Shown here: piece by piece, positions 7,365 to 14,440 of the stretch
Layout: each line of letters begins with the position of its first letter
How positions within the stretch are numbered: the stretch's first letter is position 1
Assembly: GCA_029219125.1 (NCBI GenBank)
Contig: JAQXSU010000136.1
Coordinates: 1 to 38,685, forward strand
DNA length: 38,685 nucleotides
Direction of reading: 5' to 3'
DNA from: Bacillota bacterium
Lineage (GTDB): Bacteria > Bacillota > Clostridia > Peptostreptococcales > Anaerovoracaceae
The notes under the pieces: generated by a model
Told to the model about the DNA's origin: nothing
Databases searched by the model: none
Seen by the model: the letters and a program-made list of their open reading frames with translations, nothing else
Made by a program: the position numbers and the translations under genes

Positions 7365-7976
7365 TCAACCAGGCAGCCCCATATGTTCCACCAGGGTCTT
7401 CAGCCCCATCAGAATCAGAATCAGACCGCCGGCAATGCCGGCTTTGGTTTTCTGGCGCCCCCCGAACCGATGTCCCAGAATCACGCCTGTACACGAAAGG
7501 ATGAAAGTGATCATGCCGATGAGACTGACAGCAGGCAGGATGCGGACCTGCAGAAATGCAAAGGTGATACCCGCTGCCAGCGCGTCGATACTGGTGGCAA
7601 GAGCAAGGGAAAGGATTTCCCTCAGCCGCAGCAGACCCGACGGACGCTGCAGCTGGAAACACGGGTCTGCAGCGCTCTCATGAAAGCTTTCTCTGTTGGC
7701 GCTGTCACCTGCTGCATCCCAGATCATCCTGCTGCCGATAAAGGTCAGCAGAAGGAACGCTGCCCAGTGATCCACAGCTTTGACGGATGCTTCAAACTGT
7801 CTGCCCAGGAAATATCCTGCTGCCGGCATCATGGCCTGAAATGTGCCGAAAGCAACTCCGATTTGCAGTATAATATTTATTGTCAACTTCTTTAACGTGA
7901 GCCCCTGGCATATGGCAGCTGCGAAGGCATCCATGGACAGTCCCAGTCCCACCAGCATAATCTCAAAAATCCCCAT
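7365..7976 (-). CDS. mntP: Manganese efflux pump MntP
   Basis: The 203-residue membrane protein has six predicted helices in two inverted halves, each with the MntP hallmark: LSMDAFAAAI near residues 13-22 and ATSIDALAAGI in the second half. The acidic residues in these motifs line the Mn2+ path. A hydrophilic loop of about 30 residues, rich in Ser, Glu and Arg, joins the halves and is a little longer than usual. The protein exports excess Mn2+. No yybP-ykoY riboswitch is recognisable in the short upstream space. The AAAGGGG ribosome site is about 12 nt from the ATG, unusually far, and a GCTTC/GAAGC hairpin could alter the distance. It lies convergent to the GntR gene and downstream of the clpB terminator. 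Confidence 0.88.
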   Translation of the reverse strand: MGIFEIMLVGLGLSMDAFAAAICQGLTLKKLTINIILQIGVAFGTFQAMMPAAGYFLGRQFEASVKAVDHWAAFLLLTFIGSRMIWDAAGDSANRESFHESAADPCFQLQRPSGLLRLREILSLALATSIDALAAGITFAFLQVRILPAVSLIGMITFILSCTGVILGHRFGGRQKTKAGIAGGLILILMGLKTLVEHMGLPG

Positions 7977-8010
7977 ATGATTTATGCTTCCCCTTTCCGC
8001 TCTTAGAAGC

Positions 8011-8038
8011 AGTATATGCGGGGATGCCGCCTTTCAAA
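8011..8038 (-). promoter_or_regulatory. Probable mntP promoter
   Basis: TATACT (minus strand, 8016-8011) is preceded by TTTGAA or TTGAAA with a 16- or 15-nt spacer. It lies between the clpB terminator and mntP. The spacing is slightly short, so confidence is moderate. Confidence 0.45.
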
Positions 8039-8048
8039 CCACGAAAAA

Positions 8049-8076
8049 ACCGTGCCGCCAGATGTTACAGCACGGT
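8049..8076. terminator. clpB terminator
   Basis: ACCGTGC (8049-8055) pairs with GCACGGT (8070-8076). On the minus strand it is followed by six U residues, just after the clpB stop codon at 8120. A T-rich stretch on the other side could make it work in both directions. Confidence 0.8.
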
Positions 8077-8119
8077 ATTTTTATTGTTTCAGATTCGGTT
8101 GTCCGGATTCGATTGTTTC

Positions 8120-10768
8120 TTATTGTTCCTGCAGCATGTCCTGCGGACGGAAGGTAAGGTGTTTTTCCTCTCCTTCTCCTTCGGTTTCGATGATGACTCT
8201 GCCGCCATCCATCAGCTCGCCGCGGATAATCATGGATGCGATCTCCGTTTCCACATACTTCTGCAGATACCGTTTCACCGGACGTGCGCCGTACTGCGGA
8301 TCGTAGGCTTCTCCGGCGATGAATGTCTTCGCTTCCTCGGTCAATACCAGACCCATGTTCCGGTCTGCCAGCCGTTTTTCCAGAGAAGCAAGGGACAGCT
8401 CGATGATCCGGCTTACCTGCTGCAGCGTCAGTGCGCTGAAAACGATGATATCGTCGATTCGGTTGAGGAATTCCGGACGGAAGTAGTTCTTCAGTTCTCC
8501 CGTCACCTGTTCCTTCACATCCTCCGGAATGGTTCCGTCTTCGGTCATGTGATCGATCAGATAGCTGCTTCCGATGTTGGAGGTCATGATCACGATGGTG
8601 TTCTTGAAGTCCACCGTTCTGCCCTGGTTGTCGGTCCGACGGCCGTCATCCAGCAGCTGCAGCAGAATATTGAACACATCCGGATGCGCCTTTTCGATCT
8701 CATCGAACAGGATCACACTGTACGGTTTCCGGCGGACGGCTTCGGTCAGCTGACCGCCTTCATCATATCCCACATATCCCGGAGGCGCTCCCACCAGTCT
8801 GGAGACGGAGTGCTTCTCCATATATTCGGACATATCGATACGGATGATATTTTTTTCGGTATCAAACAGAGCTTCCGACAGTGCCTTTGCCAGCTCCGTC
8901 TTGCCCACACCGGTCGGCCCCAGGAAGATAAAGGAACCGATCGGACGGTTTTCATCCTTCAGACCGGCACGGGCTCTGAGGATCGCCTCCGAAACTGCGG
9001 TGACACCTTCATCCTGGCCGATGACTCTCTGATGGAGAATCTCCGGCAGGCGCAGCAGTTTGTCACGCTCGGTTTCCACCAGCTTGGCTACAGGAATTCC
9101 AGTCCATCCGGATACCACTTCTGCGATTTCTTCTTCGGTGACTTCCTCCTTCAGCAGGCGTTCGCCGGTACCTTCACCGCCCTGACCGGCCGCACCGCTG
9201 CCGGAAGCCTTCGCCTTCTCCTCTTCCAGCTTCTTTTCCAGTTCCGGAAGCGTTCCGTATTTCAGCTGGGCCAGCTTTTCCAGATCGTATTTCCGTTCCG
9301 CTTCTTCCATCTGATGCTTGACTTCCTCGATCTGCTGCTTGGTAGCCTTGACCTCGGCGATACCCTTCTTTTCATTTTCCCACTGGGCACGCATGGAAGC
9401 ATTTTCTTCCTTCAGGGCGGCCAGTTCCTTCTCCAGCGCTTCCAGACGAACGGCAGATGCCTTGTCGGTTTCCTTACCCAGAGCCTGTTTTTCAATTTCC
9501 AGCTGCATGATCTTCCGGCTGATCTCATCCAGTTCCGCCGGCATGCTGTCGATTTCCGTACGGATCCTTGCCGCCGCTTCATCCATCAGGTCGATGGCCT
9601 TATCCGGCAGGAACCGGTCCGTAATGTAACGATCCGACAGGGTCGCACAGGCGATCAGCGCACCATCGGTGATTCTGACGCCGTGATGGATTTCAAAGCG
9701 TTCCTTCAGACCACGGAGAATGGAAACGGTATCCTCCACCGTCGGCTGATCCACCAGAACCTTCTGGAACCGCCGTTCCAGTGCTGCATCCTTTTCGATA
9801 TATTTCCGGTATTCATCCAGTGTGGTGGCACCGATGCAGTGCAGCTCCCCTCTGGCCAGCTTCGGCTTCAGCAGGTTGCCTGCATCCATGGAGCCTTCCG
9901 TACGTCCGGCACCGACGATGTTATGGATCTCATCGATGAATAAAATGATCCGGCCCTCGGATTTTTCCACTTCATTGAGCACCGCTTTCAGACGTTCCTC
10001 AAACTCGCCCCGGAATTTGGCGCCGGCAATCAGTGCACCCATATCCAGAGCGAAAATTGTTTTGTCTTTCAGTCCTTCCGGCACATCGCCATTGAGAATT
10101 CTCTGTGCCAGTCCTTCCACCACGGCTGTTTTACCAACGCCTGGCTCACCGATGAGCACCGGATTGTTTTTGGTTCTTCTGCTCAAAATCTGGATGGCGT
10201 GACGGATCTCTGCGTCACGGCCGATGACCGGGTCCAGCTTTCCCTCTCTGGCCATTTCCACCAGATCCCGGCCATACTTGTTCAGTGCATCATAGTTATC
10301 CTCCGGATTCTGGCTGGTGACACGCTGGTTTCCTCTGACCTTGGACAGAGCTTCCAGAAATGCATTGGATGTGATTCTGTATTTGGAAAAGATCTTCGCA
10401 CTGGGCGTTCCCCTCTCGTCCAGCAGTGCCAGATACAGATGTTCCACGCTGACATATTCATCCTTAAACTGTTCTGCCTTCTTTTCCGCATTCAGCAAAA
10501 GCTGGTTCAGGCGGCGGGACGCATACATGTTGTCTGCCGAACCGGATACCTTCGGAAGTTTTTCCAGTTCTTCCTCCAGATCGCCGACCATGGCAGAAAC
10601 ATTCACGTTCATGTAGGTCAGCAGTTTGCCGATGAGCCCGTCCTGCTGCTGCAGCAGAGCCATGTGCAGATGCTCACATTCCAGAACCTGATGTCCTTCG
10701 GAGATGGCGATGTTCTGGCTGTCCATGATCGCCTGCTGTGCATTCTGTGTGTATTTTTCTATATTCAT
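8120..10768 (-). CDS. clpB: ATP-dependent disaggregase/chaperone ClpB
   Basis: This is an 882-residue Hsp100 protein, slightly longer than the usual 850-870. In order: the N-terminal Clp repeat domain (about 1-145), AAA+ domain 1 with Walker A GEPGVGKT (207-214) and Walker B ILFIDEIH, a long coiled-coil middle domain (about 400-520), and AAA+ domain 2 with Walker A GPTGVGKT, Walker B ILFDEIEKAH and a C-terminal ClpB oligomerisation domain. The coiled-coil middle domain distinguishes ClpB from ClpA/ClpC. It works with DnaK to rescue aggregated proteins after heat stress. Between the middle domain and AAA+ 2 there is a Gly/Ala/Ser-rich linker (SGSGAAGQGGEGTG) not typical of the family. GGGGTG precedes the ATG, and a CIRCE element lies upstream, indicating HrcA control. 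Confidence 0.97.
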   Translation of the reverse strand: MNIEKYTQNAQQAIMDSQNIAISEGHQVLECEHLHMALLQQQDGLIGKLLTYMNVNVSAMVGDLEEELEKLPKVSGSADNMYASRRLNQLLLNAEKKAEQFKDEYVSVEHLYLALLDERGTPSAKIFSKYRITSNAFLEALSKVRGNQRVTSQNPEDNYDALNKYGRDLVEMAREGKLDPVIGRDAEIRHAIQILSRRTKNNPVLIGEPGVGKTAVVEGLAQRILNGDVPEGLKDKTIFALDMGALIAGAKFRGEFEERLKAVLNEVEKSEGRIILFIDEIHNIVGAGRTEGSMDAGNLLKPKLARGELHCIGATTLDEYRKYIEKDAALERRFQKVLVDQPTVEDTVSILRGLKERFEIHHGVRITDGALIACATLSDRYITDRFLPDKAIDLMDEAAARIRTEIDSMPAELDEISRKIMQLEIEKQALGKETDKASAVRLEALEKELAALKEENASMRAQWENEKKGIAEVKATKQQIEEVKHQMEEAERKYDLEKLAQLKYGTLPELEKKLEEEKAKASGSGAAGQGGEGTGERLLKEEVTEEEIAEVVSGWTGIPVAKLVETERDKLLRLPEILHQRVIGQDEGVTAVSEAILRARAGLKDENRPIGSFIFLGPTGVGKTELAKALSEALFDTEKNIIRIDMSEYMEKHSVSRLVGAPPGYVGYDEGGQLTEAVRRKPYSVILFDEIEKAHPDVFNILLQLLDDGRRTDNQGRTVDFKNTIVIMTSNIGSSYLIDHMTEDGTIPEDVKEQVTGELKNYFRPEFLNRIDDIIVFSALTLQQVSRIIELSLASLEKRLADRNMGLVLTEEAKTFIAGEAYDPQYGARPVKRYLQKYVETEIASMIIRGELMDGGRVIIETEGEGEEKHLTFRPQDMLQEQ

Positions 10769-10817
10769 AAAATCACCCCTTCTCTGATTCCATGTTTACT
10801 TTTTCCTTACAAGGACT

Positions 10818-10846
10818 ATCATATACCTTCTTCTGCAAAAAGTAAA
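10818..10846 (-). promoter_or_regulatory. clpB sigma-A promoter
   Basis: TTTACT (minus strand, 10846-10841), a 17-nt spacer and TATGAT (10823-10818). It sits between the CIRCE element and the clpB start codon. Confidence 0.6.
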
Positions 10847-10853
10847 GCGAATT

Positions 10854-10880
10854 TTAGCACTCTTTTCATTAGAGTGCTGA
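10854..10880. promoter_or_regulatory. CIRCE operator (HrcA binding site) of clpB
   Basis: TTAGCACTC (10854-10862), nine bases, GAGTGCTGA (10872-10880): the CIRCE consensus TTAGCACTC-N9-GAGTGCTAA with a single mismatch. This predicts repression by HrcA and induction by heat. It sits 7 nt upstream of the -35 rather than over or after the promoter. Confidence 0.93.
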
Positions 10881-10917
10881 TAATTTATCATCCCGACACA
10901 TTTTTCACAGAAATGAC

Positions 10918-10958
10918 AAAAAAACACCGGACATCTGCATGACGCGAAACATCCGGCG
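10918..10958 (-). terminator. tRNA-Val terminator
   Basis: On the minus strand CGCCGGA (10958-10952) pairs with TCCGGTG (10931-10925), followed by seven U residues (10924-10918). It lies 8 nt after the encoded CCA end of the tRNA. Confidence 0.75.
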
Positions 10959-10966
10959 TTCCAATA

Positions 10967-11042
10967 TGGTGGTCTGTAACGGGCTCGAACCGCTGACATT
11001 CTGGTTGTGACCCAGACGCTCTCCCAGCTGAGCTAACAGACC
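10967..11042 (-). tRNA. tRNA-Val (anticodon CAC), CCA encoded
   Basis: The 76-nt cloverleaf on the minus strand has a perfect 7-bp acceptor stem (GGTCTGT/ACAGACC), D arm GCTC-AGCTGGGAGA-G(A)GC, anticodon stem TCTGG/CCAGA with loop GTCACAA (U33, anticodon CAC), a variable loop of 5, T stem AGCGG/CCGTT with loop TTCGAGC, discriminator A and an encoded CCA. CAC reads the Val codon GTG. The opposite strand would show a GTG (His) loop, but it has the T and D arms in the wrong order. Confidence 0.95.
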
Positions 11043-11053
11043 ATATGGAATTC

Positions 11054-11070
11054 GTTCATATTTTATGAAC
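11054..11070 (-). other. Perfect hairpin at the 5' end of the tRNA-Val precursor
   Basis: GTTCATA-TTT-TATGAAC (11054-11070) is a perfect inverted repeat beginning at the expected transcription start (near 11070) of the tRNA transcript. It may protect or guide processing of the 5' leader. Confidence 0.4.
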
Positions 11071-11077
11071 AAAAAAT

Positions 11078-11106
11078 AGTATAGACCCCCCTGAGGAAAA
11101 AATCAA
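11078..11106 (-). promoter_or_regulatory. tRNA-Val promoter
   Basis: TTGATT (minus strand, 11106-11101), a 17-nt spacer and TATACT (11083-11078), a near-consensus promoter. The -35 box lies inside the upstream terminator stem. Confidence 0.8.
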
Positions 11107-11112
11107 GGGGGT
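11085..11112. terminator. Hairpin terminator after the AlkD-type gene
   Basis: ACCCCC/CCTGA-type arms (CCCCCTGA ... TCAAGGGGG) form a 9-bp stem with one wobble pair. A T-run follows on the plus strand directly, while on the minus strand six T residues come only after about 8 nt. It lies between the stop codon at 11122 and the tRNA promoter. Confidence 0.55.
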
Positions 11113-11121
11113 TTTAAAAAA

Positions 11122-11820
11122 TTATTTCACTTTCAGTCCCTTCAGATACGTCTTCTGTTCCGGCGTAATCCGGTAGCTTTCCACCGCCTTCTGAATCGCC
11201 TTATTATGGGTCCAGGTATCCATCCGCTGATTTTCGATATACGGCAGGACTGCATCATACTGCTTGGCAAGGGCCGTGGCGAAATACCAGGCCGACGCCA
11301 TGTTCACATAATATGCTTCTGAACGAACTGCAGCCACCATATCCGCATATCTGGTTTCAAAGGCATCATCCAGATAGAAATCCATCAGCATCCGGATTCC
11401 GAAACGGATGGTGTAGGTGTGATCCGATGCCAGCCACCTTTCGATATATGGCAGCAGTTCCTCCAGGTGCTTCGAAAAGACCTTCGGACGGATCAGGTCG
11501 CAGGTGGCCCAGTTATCCACATAAGGAAGAAAGGCTTCGATCGCCCCGACACACTGTTGGAAATCTTTTCGCCCGGCGATGAGAAAACCGTGAACGTTAT
11601 TTTCGTCGTAGTATGTATGGGGCAGACTGTGAAGAAATTCTTCTGCCAGATCCGGCTGCTGTTTCATGATGTCAGCTGCCAGCTTCCGCAGCTGCGGCGT
11701 CCGCACACCGATGACCCGGTCCGGATCCACGCCGGGCATGAGCCCACAATGAAATTTCTTATATTCTTCGTCTTTCAGATCCATCAGCCGCTTTTGGATC
11801 TCCGTTTCTGCATGATTCAA
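11122..11820 (-). CDS. DNA alkylation repair protein, AlkD-type HEAT-repeat glycosylase
   Basis: The start is chosen as TTG 11820, because GGGGGTG lies 5 nt before it; a TTG nine codons earlier lacks a ribosome site. The 232-residue protein is all-helical, with HEAT-like repeats. Hallmarks of the AlkD family are present: DNWATCD with W104 and D108 (the pair lining the lesion site), Arg139/Arg143 in TIRFGIRMLM, and W178 in ASAWYFATALA. AlkD enzymes excise N3- and N7-alkylated purines without flipping the base. It follows the M50 protease gene by about 38 nt on the same strand and may share its transcript. Confidence 0.88.
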   Translation of the reverse strand: MNHAETEIQKRLMDLKDEEYKKFHCGLMPGVDPDRVIGVRTPQLRKLAADIMKQQPDLAEEFLHSLPHTYYDENNVHGFLIAGRKDFQQCVGAIEAFLPYVDNWATCDLIRPKVFSKHLEELLPYIERWLASDHTYTIRFGIRMLMDFYLDDAFETRYADMVAAVRSEAYYVNMASAWYFATALAKQYDAVLPYIENQRMDTWTHNKAIQKAVESYRITPEQKTYLKGLKVK

Positions 11821-11858
11821 ATTAACACCCCCGCATGTTACATTCAAGAAATGTCCCG

Positions 11859-12569
11859 TTAAAACAGCAGCAGATTGTAAAAGAATCCGCTCACCGGACC
11901 GATGATCCTATCGGTCACATTGAAAATGATCAGGATCATCAAAATCGGGAAACCGTTCTGATACAGTTTCCAGTACCAGTCGTACTTCTGCAGATCAAAG
12001 ATCTGAGTCAGAATGCCGAAGCCGTCCAGCGGCGGTACCGGCAGCAGGTTGAAAACCATAAGCACGATGTTGATTCCGAAGACATAAACAAGAATATCCA
12101 GCAGCACACCGCCGATTCCTGCATAGAAGCTTTCTGTCATATTGTACAGCAGGCCCTTGATGATGAAGGAAGCAATCAGTGCCAGAAGAAAGTTTGTGGT
12201 TACGCCGGCGATGGATACCAGAAACTCATCCCTTCTTCTGTGCTTGTAATAGTTCGGGTTGATCTGCACCGGCTCGCCCCAGCCAAAGCCGGCGATGAGC
12301 AGTGCCACAAACCCCACCGGATCGATGTGATGCACCGGATTCAGCGAAAGCCTTCCCTGAATCTTCGGCGTAGGATCGCCCAGCCAGTAGGATACATAGC
12401 CATGGGCCGCTTCATGGAACGTAAGTGCTATAATGATGCCAGGCAGGCTGACCAGCGTGTCATAAACCCAGTCCGACAGGCTTTCTCCGGAGCTCAGCAG
12501 CCGGTTCACCACCAGAACCACCAGAATGATCAGAATTGCCGGGTTCACATTTCGAAACATTTTTTTCAT
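11859..12569 (-). CDS. Site-2 protease family (M50) membrane metalloprotease
   Basis: The 236-residue product is counted from the ATG at 12569; an AGAGGGG site lies rather far upstream (13 nt). It has five to six hydrophobic segments. The zinc motif is HEAAH (52-56) in the second helix and the third ligand lies in LPVPPLDG (D182) in a later helix, the standard active site of small site-2 proteases. A cytoplasmic loop containing GEPVQINP and a Lys/Arg-rich stretch is also typical. These enzymes cut substrates within the membrane, for example anti-sigma factors; this short form has no PDZ or CBS domain and its substrate is unknown. It is divergent from the LysM gene. Confidence 0.88.
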   Translation of the reverse strand: MKKMFRNVNPAILIILVVLVVNRLLSSGESLSDWVYDTLVSLPGIIIALTFHEAAHGYVSYWLGDPTPKIQGRLSLNPVHHIDPVGFVALLIAGFGWGEPVQINPNYYKHRRRDEFLVSIAGVTTNFLLALIASFIIKGLLYNMTESFYAGIGGVLLDILVYVFGINIVLMVFNLLPVPPLDGFGILTQIFDLQKYDWYWKLYQNGFPILMILIIFNVTDRIIGPVSGFFYNLLLF

Positions 12570-12665
12570 AATCTTATTGTTACCCCTCTTCGTTTTTTCA
12601 GTAATGTTATGATATTTTATCACATTTCTGCCGGATTTGAAATATATATAAGGTAAAAGACTTCT

Positions 12666-12693
12666 GACAATTTGTCCGATCTGACAGATTGTC
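12666..12693 (+). promoter_or_regulatory. Tandem palindromes/inverted repeat before the LysM gene
   Basis: TGACAATTTGTC and TGACAGATTGTC form a direct repeat with 17-bp period. Each copy is itself a GACA-N3-TGTC palindrome, and together they make an 11-bp stem (GACAATTTGTC 12666-12676 with GACAGATTGTC 12683-12693) with a 6-nt loop. It ends 21 nt before the LysM start codon. It could be a paired repressor operator or an RNA hairpin near the ribosome site. Confidence 0.5.
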
Positions 12694-12714
12694 TCGATAG
12701 AAAGGTGGTTTTTT

Positions 12715-13062
12715 ATGGATACATCCCTGGTTTGTATTGATGTTTACACCGTAGCGGAAGGTGATACTCTGTACGCCATTGCAGATCGGTATGATCTTCC
12801 TGTCAGTCTTCTGATGAAAGTCAACTGTATCGACAACCCATACAATCTGCAGATCGGTACGCGGCTCTGCATTCCCGGTACAGAAGATCAGCTTCCGAAG
12901 CCGCCGGGCTCCTGTACCAGGACCCATACCGTCAGCCCGGGAGATACGCTTTACTTAATTGCGAAGATGCACGGTATCAAGCTGGATGCCCTGATGCGTG
13001 CAAACCCTTCCATGGATCCTTACAATCTGCTGGTCGGTACCGAGCTCTGTATTCCCGACTAA
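12715..13062 (+). CDS. Small protein with two LysM domains
   Basis: This 115-residue protein consists almost entirely of two LysM domains, residues about 9-53 and 70-115. They share the patterns YTVAEGDTLYAIADRY / HTVSPGDTLYLIAKMH and PYNLQIGTRLCIP / PYNLLVGTELCIP, so one probably arose by duplication. LysM binds peptidoglycan or chitin-type glycan chains. No signal peptide, membrane segment or catalytic domain is present, so export is unexplained. In endospore formers, LysM proteins without a signal peptide can be spore-coat or cortex-interface proteins made in the mother cell, which is one possibility. AAAGGTGG lies 6 nt before the ATG. It stands alone between a tandem palindrome and a terminator. 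Confidence 0.88.
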   Translation: MDTSLVCIDVYTVAEGDTLYAIADRYDLPVSLLMKVNCIDNPYNLQIGTRLCIPGTEDQLPKPPGSCTRTHTVSPGDTLYLIAKMHGIKLDALMRANPSMDPYNLLVGTELCIPD

Positions 13063-13088
13063 AGGGACCTCACAATTCGAAACATGTG

Positions 13089-13117
13089 AAAAGGACTGAA
13101 AATTCCCAGTCCTTTTT
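13089..13117 (+). terminator. LysM gene terminator
   Basis: AAAAGGACTG (13089-13098) pairs with CAGTCCTTTT (13107-13116) around an 8-nt loop, with the U-run formed by the 3' arm. It begins 26 nt after the stop codon. Confidence 0.85.
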
Positions 13118-13180
13118 CGCATGTTCCGTCTTTTTTTCGACCAAACCAGGTATTTTTCGACTCTTCCTGTGGGTTTTTCA

Positions 13181-13209
13181 TTGACGAGGACTTCCGAAAA
13201 GGATAAAAT
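13181..13209 (+). promoter_or_regulatory. Aminotransferase promoter
   Basis: TTGACG (13181-13186), exactly 17 nt, TAAAAT (13204-13209). The sequence TTTTTCGAC occurs twice just upstream (13133-13141 and 13153-13161), with a 20-nt period. Confidence 0.75.
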
Positions 13210-13244
13210 AATGAAATGTAGTAAATCATCAGGAGGTAAAACGA

Positions 13245-14411
13245 ATGCCGCAGTTATCAACCAGAACCAACAGTTTCACCGATTCCGTCATCCGCAGAAT
13301 GACAAGAATCGCGTTAAAATATGACTCCGTCAATCTCTCACAGGGATTTCCTGACTTCCAGCCGCCGCAGGCCCTTCTGGACCGTCTGGCAGAGGTCACC
13401 AAAGAAGATTTCAATCAGTATGCCATTACCTGGGGATCCCAGAATTTCCGAGAAGCCCTGGCAGAAAAGCAGTCCCGTTTCATGGGCCGTCCCATTGATC
13501 CCAACGGGGAAATTGTCGTCACCTGCGGCAGTACGGAAGCCATGATGGCAGCCATGATGACCGCAACCAATCCAGGAGACAAGGTGGTCATATTCTCGCC
13601 TTTCTATGAGAACTATGGTGCCGATACGATTCTGTCCGGCGCAGAGCCGATTTACGTACCCCTGTATCCGCCGGAATTTAATTTCAATGTAGACGAGCTG
13701 GAAGCCGCATTTCAGCAGCATCCGAAGGCACTGATTCTCTGTAATCCATCCAATCCGTGCGGAAAGGTCTTTACCCGGGACGAGCTGATGATCATCGCAG
13801 ATCTGGCTGAGAAGTATGATACCTTCGTCATCACTGATGAGGTGTATGAACATATTGTGTACGAACCTTATGAGCATGTGTATTTCGCATCCCTTCCGGG
13901 GATGTGGGAAAGAACCATTTCCTGCAGTTCCCTCTCCAAAACATATTCCATTACAGGATGGAGACTTGGCTACATCATTGCACCGCCGCACATCATAGAG
14001 GCCGCCAAGAAAGTCCACGACTTTCTCACCGTAGGTGCTGCAGCGCCGCTGCAGGAGGCGGCCGTGGTGGGTCTGCGATTCGGTGACGAATACTATCAGG
14101 ATCTGCGGGAAAAATACACCCACAAACGGGAACTGTTCCTGCGCGGCCTGGATGATCTGAAAATCGTCCATACGAACCCGCAGGGTGCATATTATGTCCT
14201 TCTGGACGTATCTGAATTTGGTTATGACAGTGATCTGGAGTTTTGTGAAGTCATGACCCGGGATGTGGGTGTGGCTGCTGTGCCGGGCTCCAGCTTTTTC
14301 CGGGAGGACGTGAACCACCTGGTGCGCCTCCATTTTGCGAAAAAAGACGAGACTCTGAACGAAGCCCTCAACCGGCTGGCGGATCTTCGAAAAAAAATAC
14401 TGCCGAGATGA
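13245..14411 (+). CDS. Class I/II pyridoxal phosphate aminotransferase
   Basis: The 388-residue product starts 8 nt after AGGAGG. It has all elements of fold-type I class I aminotransferases: the G-S-T-E loop at 95-98 for the cofactor phosphate, N167-N170 in CNPSNPCG, D198 in TDEVYEH pairing with the pyridine nitrogen, and the Schiff-base lysine K232 in SSLSKTYSITGWRLGY. Arg near residue 370 in VRLHFA is the probable carboxylate ligand. The overall pattern (LSQGFPDF near the N-terminus, the YEHIVYEPYEH segment) is closest to the kynurenine/aromatic/methionine aminotransferase group. The enzyme swaps an amino group between an amino acid and a 2-oxoacid; the preferred substrate is uncertain. 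The ion-channel gene follows by 29 nt and may be cotranscribed. Confidence 0.93.
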   Translation: MPQLSTRTNSFTDSVIRRMTRIALKYDSVNLSQGFPDFQPPQALLDRLAEVTKEDFNQYAITWGSQNFREALAEKQSRFMGRPIDPNGEIVVTCGSTEAMMAAMMTATNPGDKVVIFSPFYENYGADTILSGAEPIYVPLYPPEFNFNVDELEAAFQQHPKALILCNPSNPCGKVFTRDELMIIADLAEKYDTFVITDEVYEHIVYEPYEHVYFASLPGMWERTISCSSLSKTYSITGWRLGYIIAPPHIIEAAKKVHDFLTVGAAAPLQEAAVVGLRFGDEYYQDLREKYTHKRELFLRGLDDLKIVHTNPQGAYYVLLDVSEFGYDSDLEFCEVMTRDVGVAAVPGSSFFREDVNHLVRLHFAKKDETLNEALNRLADLRKKILPR

Positions 14412-14440
14412 AGATGAAACATGAAACATGAGGTAAGAGC

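Noticed and set aside
7977..8048. yybP-ykoY Mn2+ riboswitch upstream of mntP
   Set aside because: The space is too short and none of the conserved loop sequences is present.
8024..9943. Long open frame (639 codons) on the plus strand
   Set aside because: It lies fully antisense to clpB, has no ribosome site and a composition typical of a reverse-complement shadow (rich in Phe, His, Gln).
10967..11042. tRNA-His on the plus strand (loop TTGTGAC, anticodon GTG)
   Set aside because: On the plus strand the T-arm and D-arm sequences appear reversed and in the wrong order, and no CCA end exists. The minus strand gives a complete cloverleaf with anticodon CAC and encoded CCA.
13338..14429. Long minus-strand frame over the aminotransferase gene
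   Set aside because: Antisense shadow of a gene with intact PLP motifs, no recognisable domain or start signal.
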